Assembly: GCF_003967195.1 (NCBI RefSeq)
Contig: NZ_AP018725.1
Span: forward strand, 2,910,001-2,974,000
Origin: Sulfuriflexus mobilis
GTDB taxonomy: Bacteria > Pseudomonadota > Gammaproteobacteria > AKS1
Direction: 5' to 3'
DNA: 64,000 nt
Part shown: piece by piece, positions 52,547 to 60,328 of the stretch
Layout: every line of letters starts with the position of its first letter
How positions within the stretch are numbered: the stretch's first letter is position 1
Made by a program: the position numbers and the translations under genes
The notes under the pieces: model-generated
Databases searched by the model: none
Told to the model about the DNA's origin: nothing
Seen by the model: the letters and a program-made list of their open reading frames with translations, nothing else

Positions 52547-53323
52547 GTGGAGCATAATACACCGTCGGCAAACGATACAATGTCCTCCCTGAATGGCAAG
52601 GTCGCCCTCATCACCGGGGCCGCCCATCGCATTGGTGCCACCATCACGCGCATGCTGCACGCCGAGGGCATGAATATCATCGTCCACTACCGCTCCTCGC
52701 GTGAGTCTGCACAGGCCCTGCAGGAAGAACTCAATGCCAAGCGGGAAAACTCCATTGTCCTGATCCAGGCCGACCTGCACGAGACCGCCAAGATCACCGA
52801 GATGGTCCGCGAGGCCATCAAGGCCTGGGGCCGGCTTGATGTCGTGGTCAACAATGCCTCGAGCTTTTACCCGGCCCCGGTCGGCAAGATCGACGAGAGG
52901 GTCTGGGATGACCTCATTGGCAGCAACCTCAAGGCCCCGCTGTTTCTCTCGCAGGCCGCCGCGCCGCACCTGAAGGCCAACCATGGCTGCATCGTCAACA
53001 TCGTCGACATCCACGCCGAACGGCCACTGAAGAACCACACCGTCTACAGCGTCGCCAAGGCCGGGCTGGTCATGCTCACCAAGTCACTCGCCCGCGAACT
53101 AGGCCCCGAGGTGCGTGTCAACGCCGTCGCCCCCGGCGCCATCCTCTGGCCGGAAAGCGACATCGACGACTTCACCAAGAAACGCATCATCTCCGGCACC
53201 GCCCTCAAGCGTCAGGGTGAACCGAAAGACATCGCCCGTGCGGTGAGGTTTTTGATCAAACATGCGGATTATATGAGTGGGCAGGTGCTCACCGTGGACG
53301 GTGGGCGCACTTTGACGAATTGA
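52547..53323 (+). CDS. Pteridine reductase-like short-chain dehydrogenase
   Basis: This 258-residue SDR has the cofactor motif GKVALITGAAHRIGATI, the DVVVNNASSFYP region and the catalytic YSVAK with an upstream Asp/Ser pattern (NIVDIHAERPLKNHTVY) typical of pteridine reductases/FolM. It would reduce dihydrobiopterin- or dihydrofolate-type pterins with NADPH. The start is a GTG at 52547 behind AAAGGA. It is expected to sit next to folK/folB, and here the two are split by a 7.5-kb insertion. Its stop overlaps the next ATG by one base. Confidence 0.85.
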   Translation: MEHNTPSANDTMSSLNGKVALITGAAHRIGATITRMLHAEGMNIIVHYRSSRESAQALQEELNAKRENSIVLIQADLHETAKITEMVREAIKAWGRLDVVVNNASSFYPAPVGKIDERVWDDLIGSNLKAPLFLSQAAAPHLKANHGCIVNIVDIHAERPLKNHTVYSVAKAGLVMLTKSLARELGPEVRVNAVAPGAILWPESDIDDFTKKRIISGTALKRQGEPKDIARAVRFLIKHADYMSGQVLTVDGGRTLTN

Positions 53324-54630
53324 TGAATGACAAGGAAGTTACTATAGCTAACCGCATTCTGGTTGACTGTGCCTCGGCACTGCTCTCGATATTGTTCTGG
53401 ATCTATCTACTCGACTATTTACGCAGCAATGATCTTATTGGGCCTGATATCAGGATTCTTATTGGGTTGGTAATTATTAGCGTACTGACAATTGATAGGC
53501 TTTACGTAAGACTCAAGGGTGCTACTAAAGTGAGTGACAAAACAGAAAAAACATTATGCACGCCTGCCGGAGTAGCAATATTTGAATACACGAATCATCT
53601 TTTATTTGATGAATCATGTGATGGCTTCTTGATTTTCGAGAAGGTGGCGGGTCTACATATTTTTCGAATATTGAGAGATGAACAGAAAGTAGTAAAGTTT
53701 TATCACTCGTCACCTAGTTGTGGTACGAGAGTCGCATCTATTGATCTTAATAATGTAGAAGAATCAGATTCAATAAACATTAGAATTAAGTGGAATGTTG
53801 ATGAAATTTGCTTATTTATTAGGCCAGAAAAAGAAGGTGATAAAAGAGAATTTACTATTGCTAAAGGAGTTATCTCAGACATATCACTCCTCTCTGATAA
53901 AAGCGGTGTTATTTATACCGTAAATAGCTCGGCAGGAGTCAGTAGTATAACTATTTATCAAAATGGAAAACCAGTTTTAATTCCAACTTCTCTTGAAGCA
54001 TGGGAATCAACTATTAAAGCAATAGAGCCTCTCACTATAGATAACACTGAAAAAGAACATACACATGAAGTTCTAATAGCAAATATGATATTGGTTATGT
54101 TAGTCACTGGTTTTGAGGCATATTTTAAAAGAAGATTTCTTGAGCTGGAGAAGGAAGGTGTTCTACCCAATACAAGACAACTCATTAGTGCTTTTTACTC
54201 AAAAAAAGAGATTGATAGTGGAATTGTTGAGATACTAGAAGCCGAAGCAGATGAATTAAGCATTTCGTTATTAGAGCTCATTATTAATAAGAGAGTAGTG
54301 AATTTTCAAAATATGGATATATGCAAAAAAGCATATAACAAATCATATGGTGTTGTATTTGGAGATCTTGAGTTAAGTGGGAATATAATCTCTGAGGTGC
54401 AAATGTATATCAAACATAGGCATAGAATTATTCATTTTTCACCCAATGAAAGCACAATAAATCATGAAGAATTTTGCACGGGTGCCGAACCAATTTTCTC
54501 TAGTACTAAAACAGCTAAAGCGGCAATGTGTATTTTTGATGAATTTATAAAGGTATTACATAAATCCACGATCGAAAAAATGAGGCAACAGGGAAAGTTA
54601 GATGCTGCTAATACACTTGAATCAAGGTAA
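53323..54630 (+). CDS. AT-rich membrane protein with C-terminal HEPN-like motif, function unknown
   Basis: This 435-residue protein starts with two membrane helices (about ILVDCASALLSILFWIYLLDYL and ILIGLVIISVLTIDRLYV). A cytoplasmic region with beta-strand character follows, then an all-alpha C-terminal part beginning near ILVMLVTGFEAYFKRRFLEL. There the segment YIKHRHRIIHFSPNES gives the R-x4-H of HEPN RNase domains. Base composition falls sharply after about 53540 and codons favour A/T, unlike its neighbours, so horizontal acquisition is likely. The ATG overlaps the SDR stop (TGATG). A membrane-tethered HEPN RNase in defence or stress is a possibility, not a finding. Confidence 0.6.
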   Translation: MNDKEVTIANRILVDCASALLSILFWIYLLDYLRSNDLIGPDIRILIGLVIISVLTIDRLYVRLKGATKVSDKTEKTLCTPAGVAIFEYTNHLLFDESCDGFLIFEKVAGLHIFRILRDEQKVVKFYHSSPSCGTRVASIDLNNVEESDSINIRIKWNVDEICLFIRPEKEGDKREFTIAKGVISDISLLSDKSGVIYTVNSSAGVSSITIYQNGKPVLIPTSLEAWESTIKAIEPLTIDNTEKEHTHEVLIANMILVMLVTGFEAYFKRRFLELEKEGVLPNTRQLISAFYSKKEIDSGIVEILEAEADELSISLLELIINKRVVNFQNMDICKKAYNKSYGVVFGDLELSGNIISEVQMYIKHRHRIIHFSPNESTINHEEFCTGAEPIFSSTKTAKAAMCIFDEFIKVLHKSTIEKMRQQGKLDAANTLESR

Positions 54631-54642
54631 TCAAAGAGTCAG

Positions 54643-54975
54643 AGCACTGGATTGAACTGGTTTTCAATCCCCTACGATGCAGCCGAGCCGCGCAGGAAAT
54701 TTCCGGAAGGTCACGCGCAGTCGACCCCGTTTGTAGGCGCGACTGGAAGTCGCAGTAAGCCGTTAAGCAAACGGGAGGAGTTCTGCGTGTGCCGGAAATT
54801 TCTGAGCAGTGAGGGGATTTCTTTATTCAGTGATAACTGAATAAACAAGCAAATCGCGGGGCGTGCTGGTCTCAAAGCATCCCTTCGGGCTTCATTATGA
54901 GTACCCTACAACACTTCCAGTGTCGTCAGGGCATCTTTTGGTGCCTTTTCTTTGGGCGAACAAAGAAAAGACACA
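54643..54975. repeat. Complex repeat element, copy 1 (left end of accessory segment)
   Basis: This non-coding segment is highly similar to 60329-60745 in the same orientation. Shared pieces are GTCAGAG..., GGTTTTCAATCCCCT, GATGCAGCCGAGCCGCGCAGG, GAAATTTCCGGA, GCGCAGTCGACCCCGTTTGT, TATTCAGT-GATA-ACTGAATA, CCCTTCGGGCTTCATTATGA and CTTTTCTTTG...CAAAGAAAAG. It is full of hairpins and has no credible ORF. The second copy carries an additional ~75-base piece that is absent here. Confidence 0.8.
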
Positions 54976-55339
54976 CGCGCCGTGCCGGCGTGGAAAAAAC
55001 AGCTGCCTTTAATAAGATTAAAAGCTCTTGGTGCGCAAAGCACACCCTACTATTAAAATCTAAAACTAAAATTCAAGATCCACTGCCCATAACTCCTGAA
55101 CCCCCTTATTAAACCGCCCCTACATCTCGATAAAGGTCTCACCCGTAATCGGATACACCACCTAATACGGCCTAAGATTTTTTACAGACTATTTTCTCAA
55201 TTCTTCTTCAGCTTAATAAGCAACAGAAATTTTTTCTGTATTAAATAACAATATCAGGAATAAAGTTAATAGTGGCAACGCCTTGGCATTCACAGGGGCT
55301 TTAATATCAATGTCCCATATAACCATCCGGAGAAATAAT
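54976..55339. other. Leader region of the acidic-protein gene, AT-rich
   Basis: After the repeat there is about 360 bases of AT-rich sequence with no gene. Its only clear feature is the ECF-type promoter candidate at 55277-55302. A short A/T inverted repeat (CAGAAATTTTTTCTG, near 55219-55233) may act as a transcription or RNA structure signal. Confidence 0.5.
55277..55302 (+). promoter_or_regulatory. Candidate ECF-sigma promoter of the acidic-protein gene
   Basis: AACGCCTTGG (55277-55286), then 10 bases, then GGCTTT (55297-55302) has the same layout as the motif upstream of the cytochrome-propeller gene (CACGCCTTGG-N10-GGCATT at 57409-57434). The distance to the start codon is 37 bases here and 40 there. 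Confidence 0.6.
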
Positions 55340-55639
55340 ATGAATACTAATAAATTACTACACACTACCTGTGTTGCAATACTTGGCCTTAGCCTTTCAA
55401 GTGTGCAAGCTTATGCGGGTGATGTATTGTTCACCACTGATGATGATGATGACGCTATCGCAAACATTGGTGTAGATTTTGATTCTTTACCTCATACCAG
55501 CACTCTCACTATCATTCATCCAGATGATGACGCTAACGCAAATGTTGGCGAAGACCTGGAGTCATTGCCCCACACCAATACATTGTCTATTGCTCATCCT
55601 GATGATGAGGAGGAGCTTACAAATACCAGTGCTGGTTAA
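55340..55639 (+). CDS. Secreted acidic tandem-repeat protein
   Basis: This 99-residue precursor has a signal peptide at residues 1-26 (ending VQAYA) and a 73-residue mature part rich in Asp. Two tandem units follow the pattern NxGxDxxSLPHTxTLxIxHPDD, each combining a Ser-Leu-Pro-His-Thr and a His-Pro-Asp-Asp element, and the N-terminus has a run of five Asp. Metal binding (calcium, copper or zinc) by the Asp/His clusters is plausible but unproven. An AGAAATAAT-preceded GGAG ribosome site supports the ATG at 55340. It carries the putative ECF promoter upstream. Confidence 0.7.
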   Translation: MNTNKLLHTTCVAILGLSLSSVQAYAGDVLFTTDDDDDAIANIGVDFDSLPHTSTLTIIHPDDDANANVGEDLESLPHTNTLSIAHPDDEEELTNTSAG

Positions 55640-55687
55640 GAACGTCTAAAACCAAGATGCTCATAATAAAATACGTATAGCATTACT

Positions 55688-55724
55688 AACGGCGACTAAT
55701 AGACATAATCTATTAGTCGCCGTT
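55688..55724 (+). terminator. Terminator after the acidic-protein gene
   Basis: AACGGCGACTAATAGA and TCTATTAGTCGCCGTT form a perfect 16-base stem with a five-base loop, followed by TTTTC. It lies 48 bases after the stop. Confidence 0.9.
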
Positions 55725-55826
55725 TTCAATTAAAAAGCCTGATAATTCTTCTACTTTCTCGCCAGCTTAGCCAAGTTAATCCCTAGATTCTGATGCTGCA
55801 CAGCTTTGCATCAGCAAATAATAAGC

Positions 55827-55864
55827 AGCCTGATACTGAATAGAACATTATTTAGTATCAGGCT
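55827..55864 (-). terminator. Terminator for the sigma/anti-sigma operon
   Basis: AGCCTGATACT (55827-55837) pairs with AGTATCAGGCT (55854-55864) around a 16-base loop. It lies 44 bases beyond the anti-sigma gene stop on the minus strand. On the minus strand it continues as GCTTATTATTTGC, a moderate T-run. Confidence 0.7.
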
Positions 55865-55907
55865 TTATCTTTATAAAAAAATCGTATTTATATAACTAAG
55901 TGAAGAG

Positions 55908-56723
55908 TTAAAAGTCTATCTTATCTGGCGTAGGTAGTGACGCAGTTGGCCCTACAACCAGCACCCCTGTATCGCTAAGCGGGAATGCGAGCACATCTAC
56001 TTTTTTATTACTATGTTTATAGTTTCCAGAATCAGCAATAGCTTGACGGACTACCGGGTTGCGAAATAAAACTGTTTCATTTATCTGATACTGAAACACA
56101 ATATTTTGACCGCTACGTATAGCAAATACTTGTGCCGGCTCACCTGCCACGTTAGTTGTCCATGTCGCTAGCGTTCGCGCATCAGGCCAAAGAGCGGGGG
56201 CTTCAAGGCCGGAATCTTTACTTGAAACTGGAAATGCCATGTTACTCATTTTATGATATTCAGCTAGCGCATCGTTAATCATTGGGATGCCGCTACTTGG
56301 TGACTGCCACGATGATGGTAACAGCATAACGAGAGCGAACGCCATTGCAACAGCCCAGCCACTAGCGCCAAAGAGCGATTGTGGGCTAATTTGATTTAAC
56401 CAATTTTTTAATACAAAGAAACCATCAGTCCATGTATGACGCCCACAAGAATGCGATTCGGGTGATTCTTCTAACTGCATGGTTTCTATACGCTGCTGAA
56501 GCGATGATGGCATCCTTGCAGGTGTAATTGACTCAAGACGTTGACTCAACACTTGCTGCCGAGACAAATCACGCCGGCACTCTTCACAACCCGCCAAATG
56601 TGCCTCAATAATTAATGTGTCTTGAGCATCGAGTTCATTATCAGCGTAGCCCGCCAATAAGTCTTGCAAGCTTTCGTGCAGCTTGACCCATTTCATCATG
56701 GAATTATCTGATTGGCTGTTCAT
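55908..56723 (-). CDS. Zinc-finger (zf-HC2) anti-sigma factor, membrane
   Basis: This 271-residue regulator has an N-terminal anti-sigma domain with H-x3-C-x2-C (AHLAGCEECRRDL; His near residue 42, Cys near 46 and 49) that should hold the partner sigma factor in the cytoplasm. A membrane helix (GWAVAMAFALVMLLPSS, about 122-140) and a periplasmic C-terminal domain of some 130 residues (WTTNVAGEPAQVFAIRSGQNIVFQYQINE...) follow. That domain presumably senses the signal. It overlaps the sigma gene by 4 bases (ATGA). Confidence 0.85.
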   Translation of the reverse strand: MNSQSDNSMMKWVKLHESLQDLLAGYADNELDAQDTLIIEAHLAGCEECRRDLSRQQVLSQRLESITPARMPSSLQQRIETMQLEESPESHSCGRHTWTDGFFVLKNWLNQISPQSLFGASGWAVAMAFALVMLLPSSWQSPSSGIPMINDALAEYHKMSNMAFPVSSKDSGLEAPALWPDARTLATWTTNVAGEPAQVFAIRSGQNIVFQYQINETVLFRNPVVRQAIADSGNYKHSNKKVDVLAFPLSDTGVLVVGPTASLPTPDKIDF

Positions 56724-57301
56724 CGTTTTTTTCTCACATCAATACTCATTATGTCTGCTGACTTTTCTTTGTTTTCCAACTCTAGCAAAGCAGAAGCCAA
56801 CATTCTTCGTCCACGTGACAAGCGGCTCATTACCGTTCCTTTTGGAATCTCAAGGATATACGCGACTTCAAGGTAAGATAGCCCTTCAAGATCACGCAGT
56901 AATACTGCCTGGCGAAATTCTTCAGGCAAATTTTGCACAGCGGTCATAAGCTGATCATTAGTTTGTTGATTAACTGTTTTTTCAAAGGGTCCCGGTGCTG
57001 AACACGGATGTTCGTTCAAGTATTTATCCTCAACGGTTAACACCGGTGCAAGTTGATGACGACGCTTCTCTTTGCGCACATCATCCGCAGCCACATGATC
57101 AAGAATTTTCAGTAACCAGGCATAAACGGTTATGTCTTCTGATAGTTGGCTAAAATCTCGCCAGGCACGTAATAGTGCTTCTTGTACCCAATCTTCGGCG
57201 ATATGAGAATCATTGGTTTGTCTCAGTGCAGCACCGAATAACCTACCCGCCCACGGATGGGTTAACGTCTGAAAGTGCTTTTGCCTGCTTGATAAGGTCA
57301 T
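56720..57301 (-). CDS. ECF-type RNA polymerase sigma factor
   Basis: This 193-residue sigma-70 family protein has region 2 (HPWAGRLFGAALRQTNDSHIAEDWVQEALLRAWRDF) and region 4 (LRDLEGLSYLEVAYILEIPKGTVMSRLSRGRRML) and lacks regions 1 and 3, as in ECF sigmas. The ATG at 57301 has an AGGA site seven bases upstream. The longer frame to 57322 would start inside the likely promoter. It is followed in overlap by its zf-HC2 anti-sigma partner. The region upstream carries AACGCCTTGC, also found in front of two neighbouring genes, which suggests self-control. Confidence 0.92.
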   Translation of the reverse strand: MTLSSRQKHFQTLTHPWAGRLFGAALRQTNDSHIAEDWVQEALLRAWRDFSQLSEDITVYAWLLKILDHVAADDVRKEKRRHQLAPVLTVEDKYLNEHPCSAPGPFEKTVNQQTNDQLMTAVQNLPEEFRQAVLLRDLEGLSYLEVAYILEIPKGTVMSRLSRGRRMLASALLELENKEKSADIMSIDVRKKR

Positions 57302-57316
57302 TCTAGTTCCTAAGTG

Positions 57317-57342
57317 ATACATCCTTACCCAAGCAAGGCGTT
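57317..57342 (-). promoter_or_regulatory. Candidate ECF-sigma promoter of the sigma operon
   Basis: On the minus strand AACGCCTTGC (57342-57333) is followed after 10 bases by ATGTAT (57322-57317). It has the same -35-like core as at 55277 and 57409, but the -10-like part is weaker and the start codon follows after only 15 bases. It is therefore the least certain of the three. Confidence 0.4.
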
Positions 57343-57408
57343 ACCAAATCGAATTTTATTCCCGCAAACAGTATTTTAATTAATTTGGGGAATAAATGTC
57401 TTTTTCAT

Positions 57409-57434
57409 CACGCCTTGGTAGCCACCGCGGCATT
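57409..57434 (+). promoter_or_regulatory. Candidate ECF-sigma promoter of the cytochrome-propeller gene
   Basis: CACGCCTTGG (57409-57418), 10 bases, GGCATT (57429-57434) sits 40 bases before the start codon. This is the same layout as upstream of the acidic-protein gene. Confidence 0.6.
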
Positions 57435-57474
57435 GAGTTTTTACTCAGTCAATAAATATATAAGGAAAAAATAC

Positions 57475-58731
57475 ATGAAAAACAAACTATTAGGCTACTG
57501 CCTTGTTTCAATTTTGTCCACATCCGCCAGTTCAAGTGCCCTTGCAGGCGGTGACCCAATAAACGGCAAAGTTAAGGCCGACAGTTGCATTGGCTGCCAT
57601 GGCGCTAATGGAATATCTGACAACCCACTATTCCCTAATTTAGCGGGACAAAAAGAGCTTTACCTTATTAAGCAACTCAAGGCATTCAAAAATGGTTCAC
57701 GCATCGACCCTACGATGAATGCGATGGTTACTGCATTAAAAGATGACGACATCCATGACCTGAGCGCCTACTTTGCTAGCCTTGCGCCTACATCAGCACA
57801 TGTTAAGAAATCAGCCGCTAATAAAGCTAAAGTGGCTAAAGCAACAAGTAACGAATTTCCAGAAACTGTTTATATCTCAATGAAAAAAAGTGCAACGGTA
57901 GAAGAGTTCCCTAGTGAAAACACATGGGACGGTGGCCCAAACATGCTGTACACCGCCGTGACACCTGATGGCAAACGTGTACTTTCTACTAGCCCATCTA
58001 GCAATATGCTATATGTATTCGATGCATTAACAGGTAAACAGATAGCAATCATCCCTGTCGGCAAGGCGCCGAAAGGTGTCAAGGTTATGCCTAATGGCTT
58101 ATTTGCTTACGTTAGTAACCAAGACTCTGCCAACATTAGTGTCGTCAATTTAGATAGCCTTAGCGTTGTTGATACTATTCAGGTTGAAAAAGGCCCACAT
58201 AATGCTCGCTTCACTGATGATGGAAAACTCGCGTACGTTACTTTACAAGGTGGTGCCGGTATTGCTGTTGTTGATACTGCCTCACGCAAAATGATTCGAG
58301 TGATCCCTGTCCCCGGTATTACTGGCCCGCACAACCTGGATCTTTCAGCAGATGAAAAAACAGCCTATGTTCGCGATTTCGTTCATCATGTTGCAGTACT
58401 AAATTTGGACAGTGGTGAAGTCAACAAAGTAATTAAAGTTGGCAACGGCCACGGTGGCATTGATACTGCACCAAATGGCCGCTTTGTCGCGACCGCCGCT
58501 ATTGGTGATGACTTTATTTCAGTGATTGATACAAATTCACTTAAGGTCACCAATGTTAAGGTTGGTAATGGTCCACACGGTATAAGAGCCAGTAAAGATA
58601 GCCAGTGGATCTACGTCACTGTTGCTAAAGACAATATAGTTGCTGTCATCAACACTAATACGATGACTGTAGAGAAGAATATTGAAGTTGGAAAATTTCC
58701 TTTCTGGGTTGCGGTCCAGGGAAATCCATAA
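57475..58731 (+). CDS. Periplasmic cytochrome c fused to a YVTN-type beta-propeller
   Basis: This 418-residue protein has a signal peptide (residues 1-24, ALAGG). A class I cytochrome c domain with one haem motif CIGCHGANG (about residue 37) and a likely axial Met (DPTMNAMV) follows. After a Lys/Ala linker there is a propeller of roughly six to seven blades from residue 145, each with PDGKR/YVTN-like repeats (PNGLFAYVSNQDS, DDGKLAYVTLQGG, DSQWIYVTVAKDN). The layout recalls NirS/NirN, but the propeller is short and lacks recognisable haem d1 ligands, so it is not a cd1 nitrite reductase. AAGGA precedes the ATG. Confidence 0.85.
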   Translation: MKNKLLGYCLVSILSTSASSSALAGGDPINGKVKADSCIGCHGANGISDNPLFPNLAGQKELYLIKQLKAFKNGSRIDPTMNAMVTALKDDDIHDLSAYFASLAPTSAHVKKSAANKAKVAKATSNEFPETVYISMKKSATVEEFPSENTWDGGPNMLYTAVTPDGKRVLSTSPSSNMLYVFDALTGKQIAIIPVGKAPKGVKVMPNGLFAYVSNQDSANISVVNLDSLSVVDTIQVEKGPHNARFTDDGKLAYVTLQGGAGIAVVDTASRKMIRVIPVPGITGPHNLDLSADEKTAYVRDFVHHVAVLNLDSGEVNKVIKVGNGHGGIDTAPNGRFVATAAIGDDFISVIDTNSLKVTNVKVGNGPHGIRASKDSQWIYVTVAKDNIVAVINTNTMTVEKNIEVGKFPFWVAVQGNP

Positions 58732-58753
58732 TACTTTTAACTAGTAATTAAAT

Positions 58754-58797
58754 AGTGCTAACATCTGCATTAAATCTTGCATTTGTTAGCACTTTTT
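58754..58797 (+). terminator. Terminator after the cytochrome-propeller gene
   Basis: AGTGCTAACA (58754-58763) pairs exactly with TGTTAGCACT (58784-58793), followed by TTTT. It lies 22 bases after the stop. Confidence 0.85.
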
Positions 58798-58905
58798 AAT
58801 CAAGAAATATCATATTCTTTAAGTTATGAAGCTGGCTCAGCGAGGTATCCTGCACCCGTAACATTTTGTGCCAGCACGTTTACATCAACATTACCGAAGC
58901 AATTA

Positions 58906-58932
58906 GAAATAGGCACCAGAGAGCAATTGTTT
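58906..58932. repeat. REP-like 27-base direct repeat, copy 1
   Basis: GAAATAGGCACCAGAGAGCAATTGTTT matches 60280-60306 at 25 of 27 positions in the same orientation. The pair brackets the propeller gene 58999-60246. The left half of the palindrome at 58915-58960 lies inside this copy. Confidence 0.65.
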
Positions 58933-58960
58933 CTAATATTAGAAATAATTGCTCTCTGGT
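58915..58960. repeat. 46-base near-perfect palindrome
   Basis: ACCAGAGAGCAATT and AATTGCTCTCTGGT form 14-base arms around a central palindrome TTTCTAAT/ATTAGAAA. There is one mismatched pair between arm and centre. It lies 38 bases downstream of the propeller gene (minus strand) and 118 bases after the preceding terminator. It may be a terminator or a folded repeat. Confidence 0.75.
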
Positions 58961-58998
58961 ACGGTTTTATTTAGGTCAGTCCAGTCGGTACACGGACT

Positions 58999-60246
58999 TC
59001 AGTTTTGTTTATTCTGTTGTTGCATTTCATTATCGGCCGCTACCATGCGCTCGAAGAAGCGATGCAATTCGGCGCGCTCGATTTTGACCAGGCCTCCGCG
59101 ATCGCTGCCACCATTGTGATAGCCATAAGCCGTCACCCAGATATTGTTTTTATCGACCATAATATCAGAGACAATATAACCCGGTAATCCTTCTGCCTCG
59201 TCAAGCGAGTAGGCAAGCTGACTCTTCTTGTCATAGATTACCAGCGCACGTTGCTGACCGATGAGAATAAAATTATCGACTGCTGCAATCTTCACACCAC
59301 CGAGTTCAATGCCATTTCGGCTTTTCTTAACAACCTGCCAGCGGCCGGCGTTATGGTTAATAAAACTTAAGCCACGTTCTTCTTCCCAGTGTGTAACCCA
59401 GACATTTTTATCTTCACTGGCAGTAATGCCATGACAATAAGAATGGGCCAGTCCATCAGCAGTAGTGAATTGACGGCCGCGCTTGGTGAGTGGGTGCATC
59501 ATGGCAACCCCACCGCCCTTGAATCCCTTAGTGCGTCTATGATTACCCGTGTACGTCATCCATACATGACCACGATGATGCAATATGTGGCTCGGATTAT
59601 AGCCCATCGCATCGCTGTTTTCTGGCGTAAAACTACCACCAGCCCTGACTTGATGAATGGTCAGTCGGGTTTTTTCGTAGTGATTCTTCTCCGCATCAAA
59701 CCAGTACTGCCCGCCGCCGCCAAGGCTGTTTTTACCTGTCCAGTTAAGCACCTTCAGAAACAGACGATCGCCATCTGTGGCAATATCGTAGGCCGTATCA
59801 CCAGGCAGACCGTTTTTACGGTTATACAAATACCACTCTTCGGTTTTGGTATTGAATTCAAGCAGACCAATATCCGAGGCAAACCATAGTGAATCGCGCC
59901 GGCCTTCAATGTGTAGCAGGCGTGCCTTTGGCAGCAACGGCGGCAGTAAACGATACACACTCATGGAAAAAGGCTTGAATAGATCACCTTTAACAATGTT
60001 GGCGGTGACGTTTTTGGCTTTACCAGTACTCTGGTTAAAAAGCCCCTTCGGATAATCGCCGAGGTGTGAGTCAGGGACTACATTAGGTTTGATATCTTTT
60101 GAAATGTCTTCGGCTTTAGGCGAGGCTTTTTCATCATCACCAAAATGCACACGTCCCTGTTCATCAACCCAGCGATAGATACCTTCAGCACAGCTCAAAG
60201 AGCTATACAAAACCAGGGCCATGAGAATGATAGAACGACGAGGCAT
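58999..60246 (-). CDS. DUF4124 domain plus beta-propeller periplasmic protein
   Basis: This 415-residue protein has a signal peptide (MPRRSIILMALVLYSSLSCA). A DUF4124 segment (EGIYRWVDEQGRVHFGDDEKAS, about residues 21-42) comes next, then a propeller with repeats of the two-component-regulator-propeller kind (DSLWFASDIGLLEFNTKTEEWYLYNRKNGLPGDTAYDIATDGDRLFL, NVWVTHWEEERGLSFINH). The frame is open to 60513 through the repeat element. Candidate starts at 60273 and 60246 have no clear ribosome site. It is transcribed convergently with the cytochrome-propeller gene, and its role is unknown. Confidence 0.7.
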   Translation of the reverse strand: MPRRSIILMALVLYSSLSCAEGIYRWVDEQGRVHFGDDEKASPKAEDISKDIKPNVVPDSHLGDYPKGLFNQSTGKAKNVTANIVKGDLFKPFSMSVYRLLPPLLPKARLLHIEGRRDSLWFASDIGLLEFNTKTEEWYLYNRKNGLPGDTAYDIATDGDRLFLKVLNWTGKNSLGGGGQYWFDAEKNHYEKTRLTIHQVRAGGSFTPENSDAMGYNPSHILHHRGHVWMTYTGNHRRTKGFKGGGVAMMHPLTKRGRQFTTADGLAHSYCHGITASEDKNVWVTHWEEERGLSFINHNAGRWQVVKKSRNGIELGGVKIAAVDNFILIGQQRALVIYDKKSQLAYSLDEAEGLPGYIVSDIMVDKNNIWVTAYGYHNGGSDRGGLVKIERAELHRFFERMVAADNEMQQQNKQN

Positions 60247-60279
60247 AATCATATTAAATTTATTGTAGCGCATTTTGCG

Positions 60280-60306
60280 GAAATAGGTACCAGAGGGCAA
60301 TTGTTT
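60280..60306. repeat. REP-like 27-base direct repeat, copy 2
   Basis: GAAATAGGTACCAGAGGGCAATTGTTT is the second copy of the repeat at 58906-58932 (25 of 27 identical). It sits just upstream of the propeller gene start and adjoins the complex repeat copy at 60329. Confidence 0.65.
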
Positions 60307-60328
60307 ATAAAGTGAATAGGGATCAAAA

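Noticed and set aside
52493-53038. N-terminal extension of the MidA-like frame
   Set aside because: This part is antisense to the SDR gene. The MidA family starts near the double ATG at 52489-52492.
54652-55112. Short frames inside and after repeat copy 1 (62 and 71 codons)
   Set aside because: They lie in folded repeat sequence, have no ribosome sites and resemble the spurious proteins often called in such elements.
57475-58731. Possible cytochrome cd1 nitrite reductase (NirS)
   Set aside because: The cytochrome-propeller order fits, but the propeller is too short and the d1-binding histidines cannot be seen.
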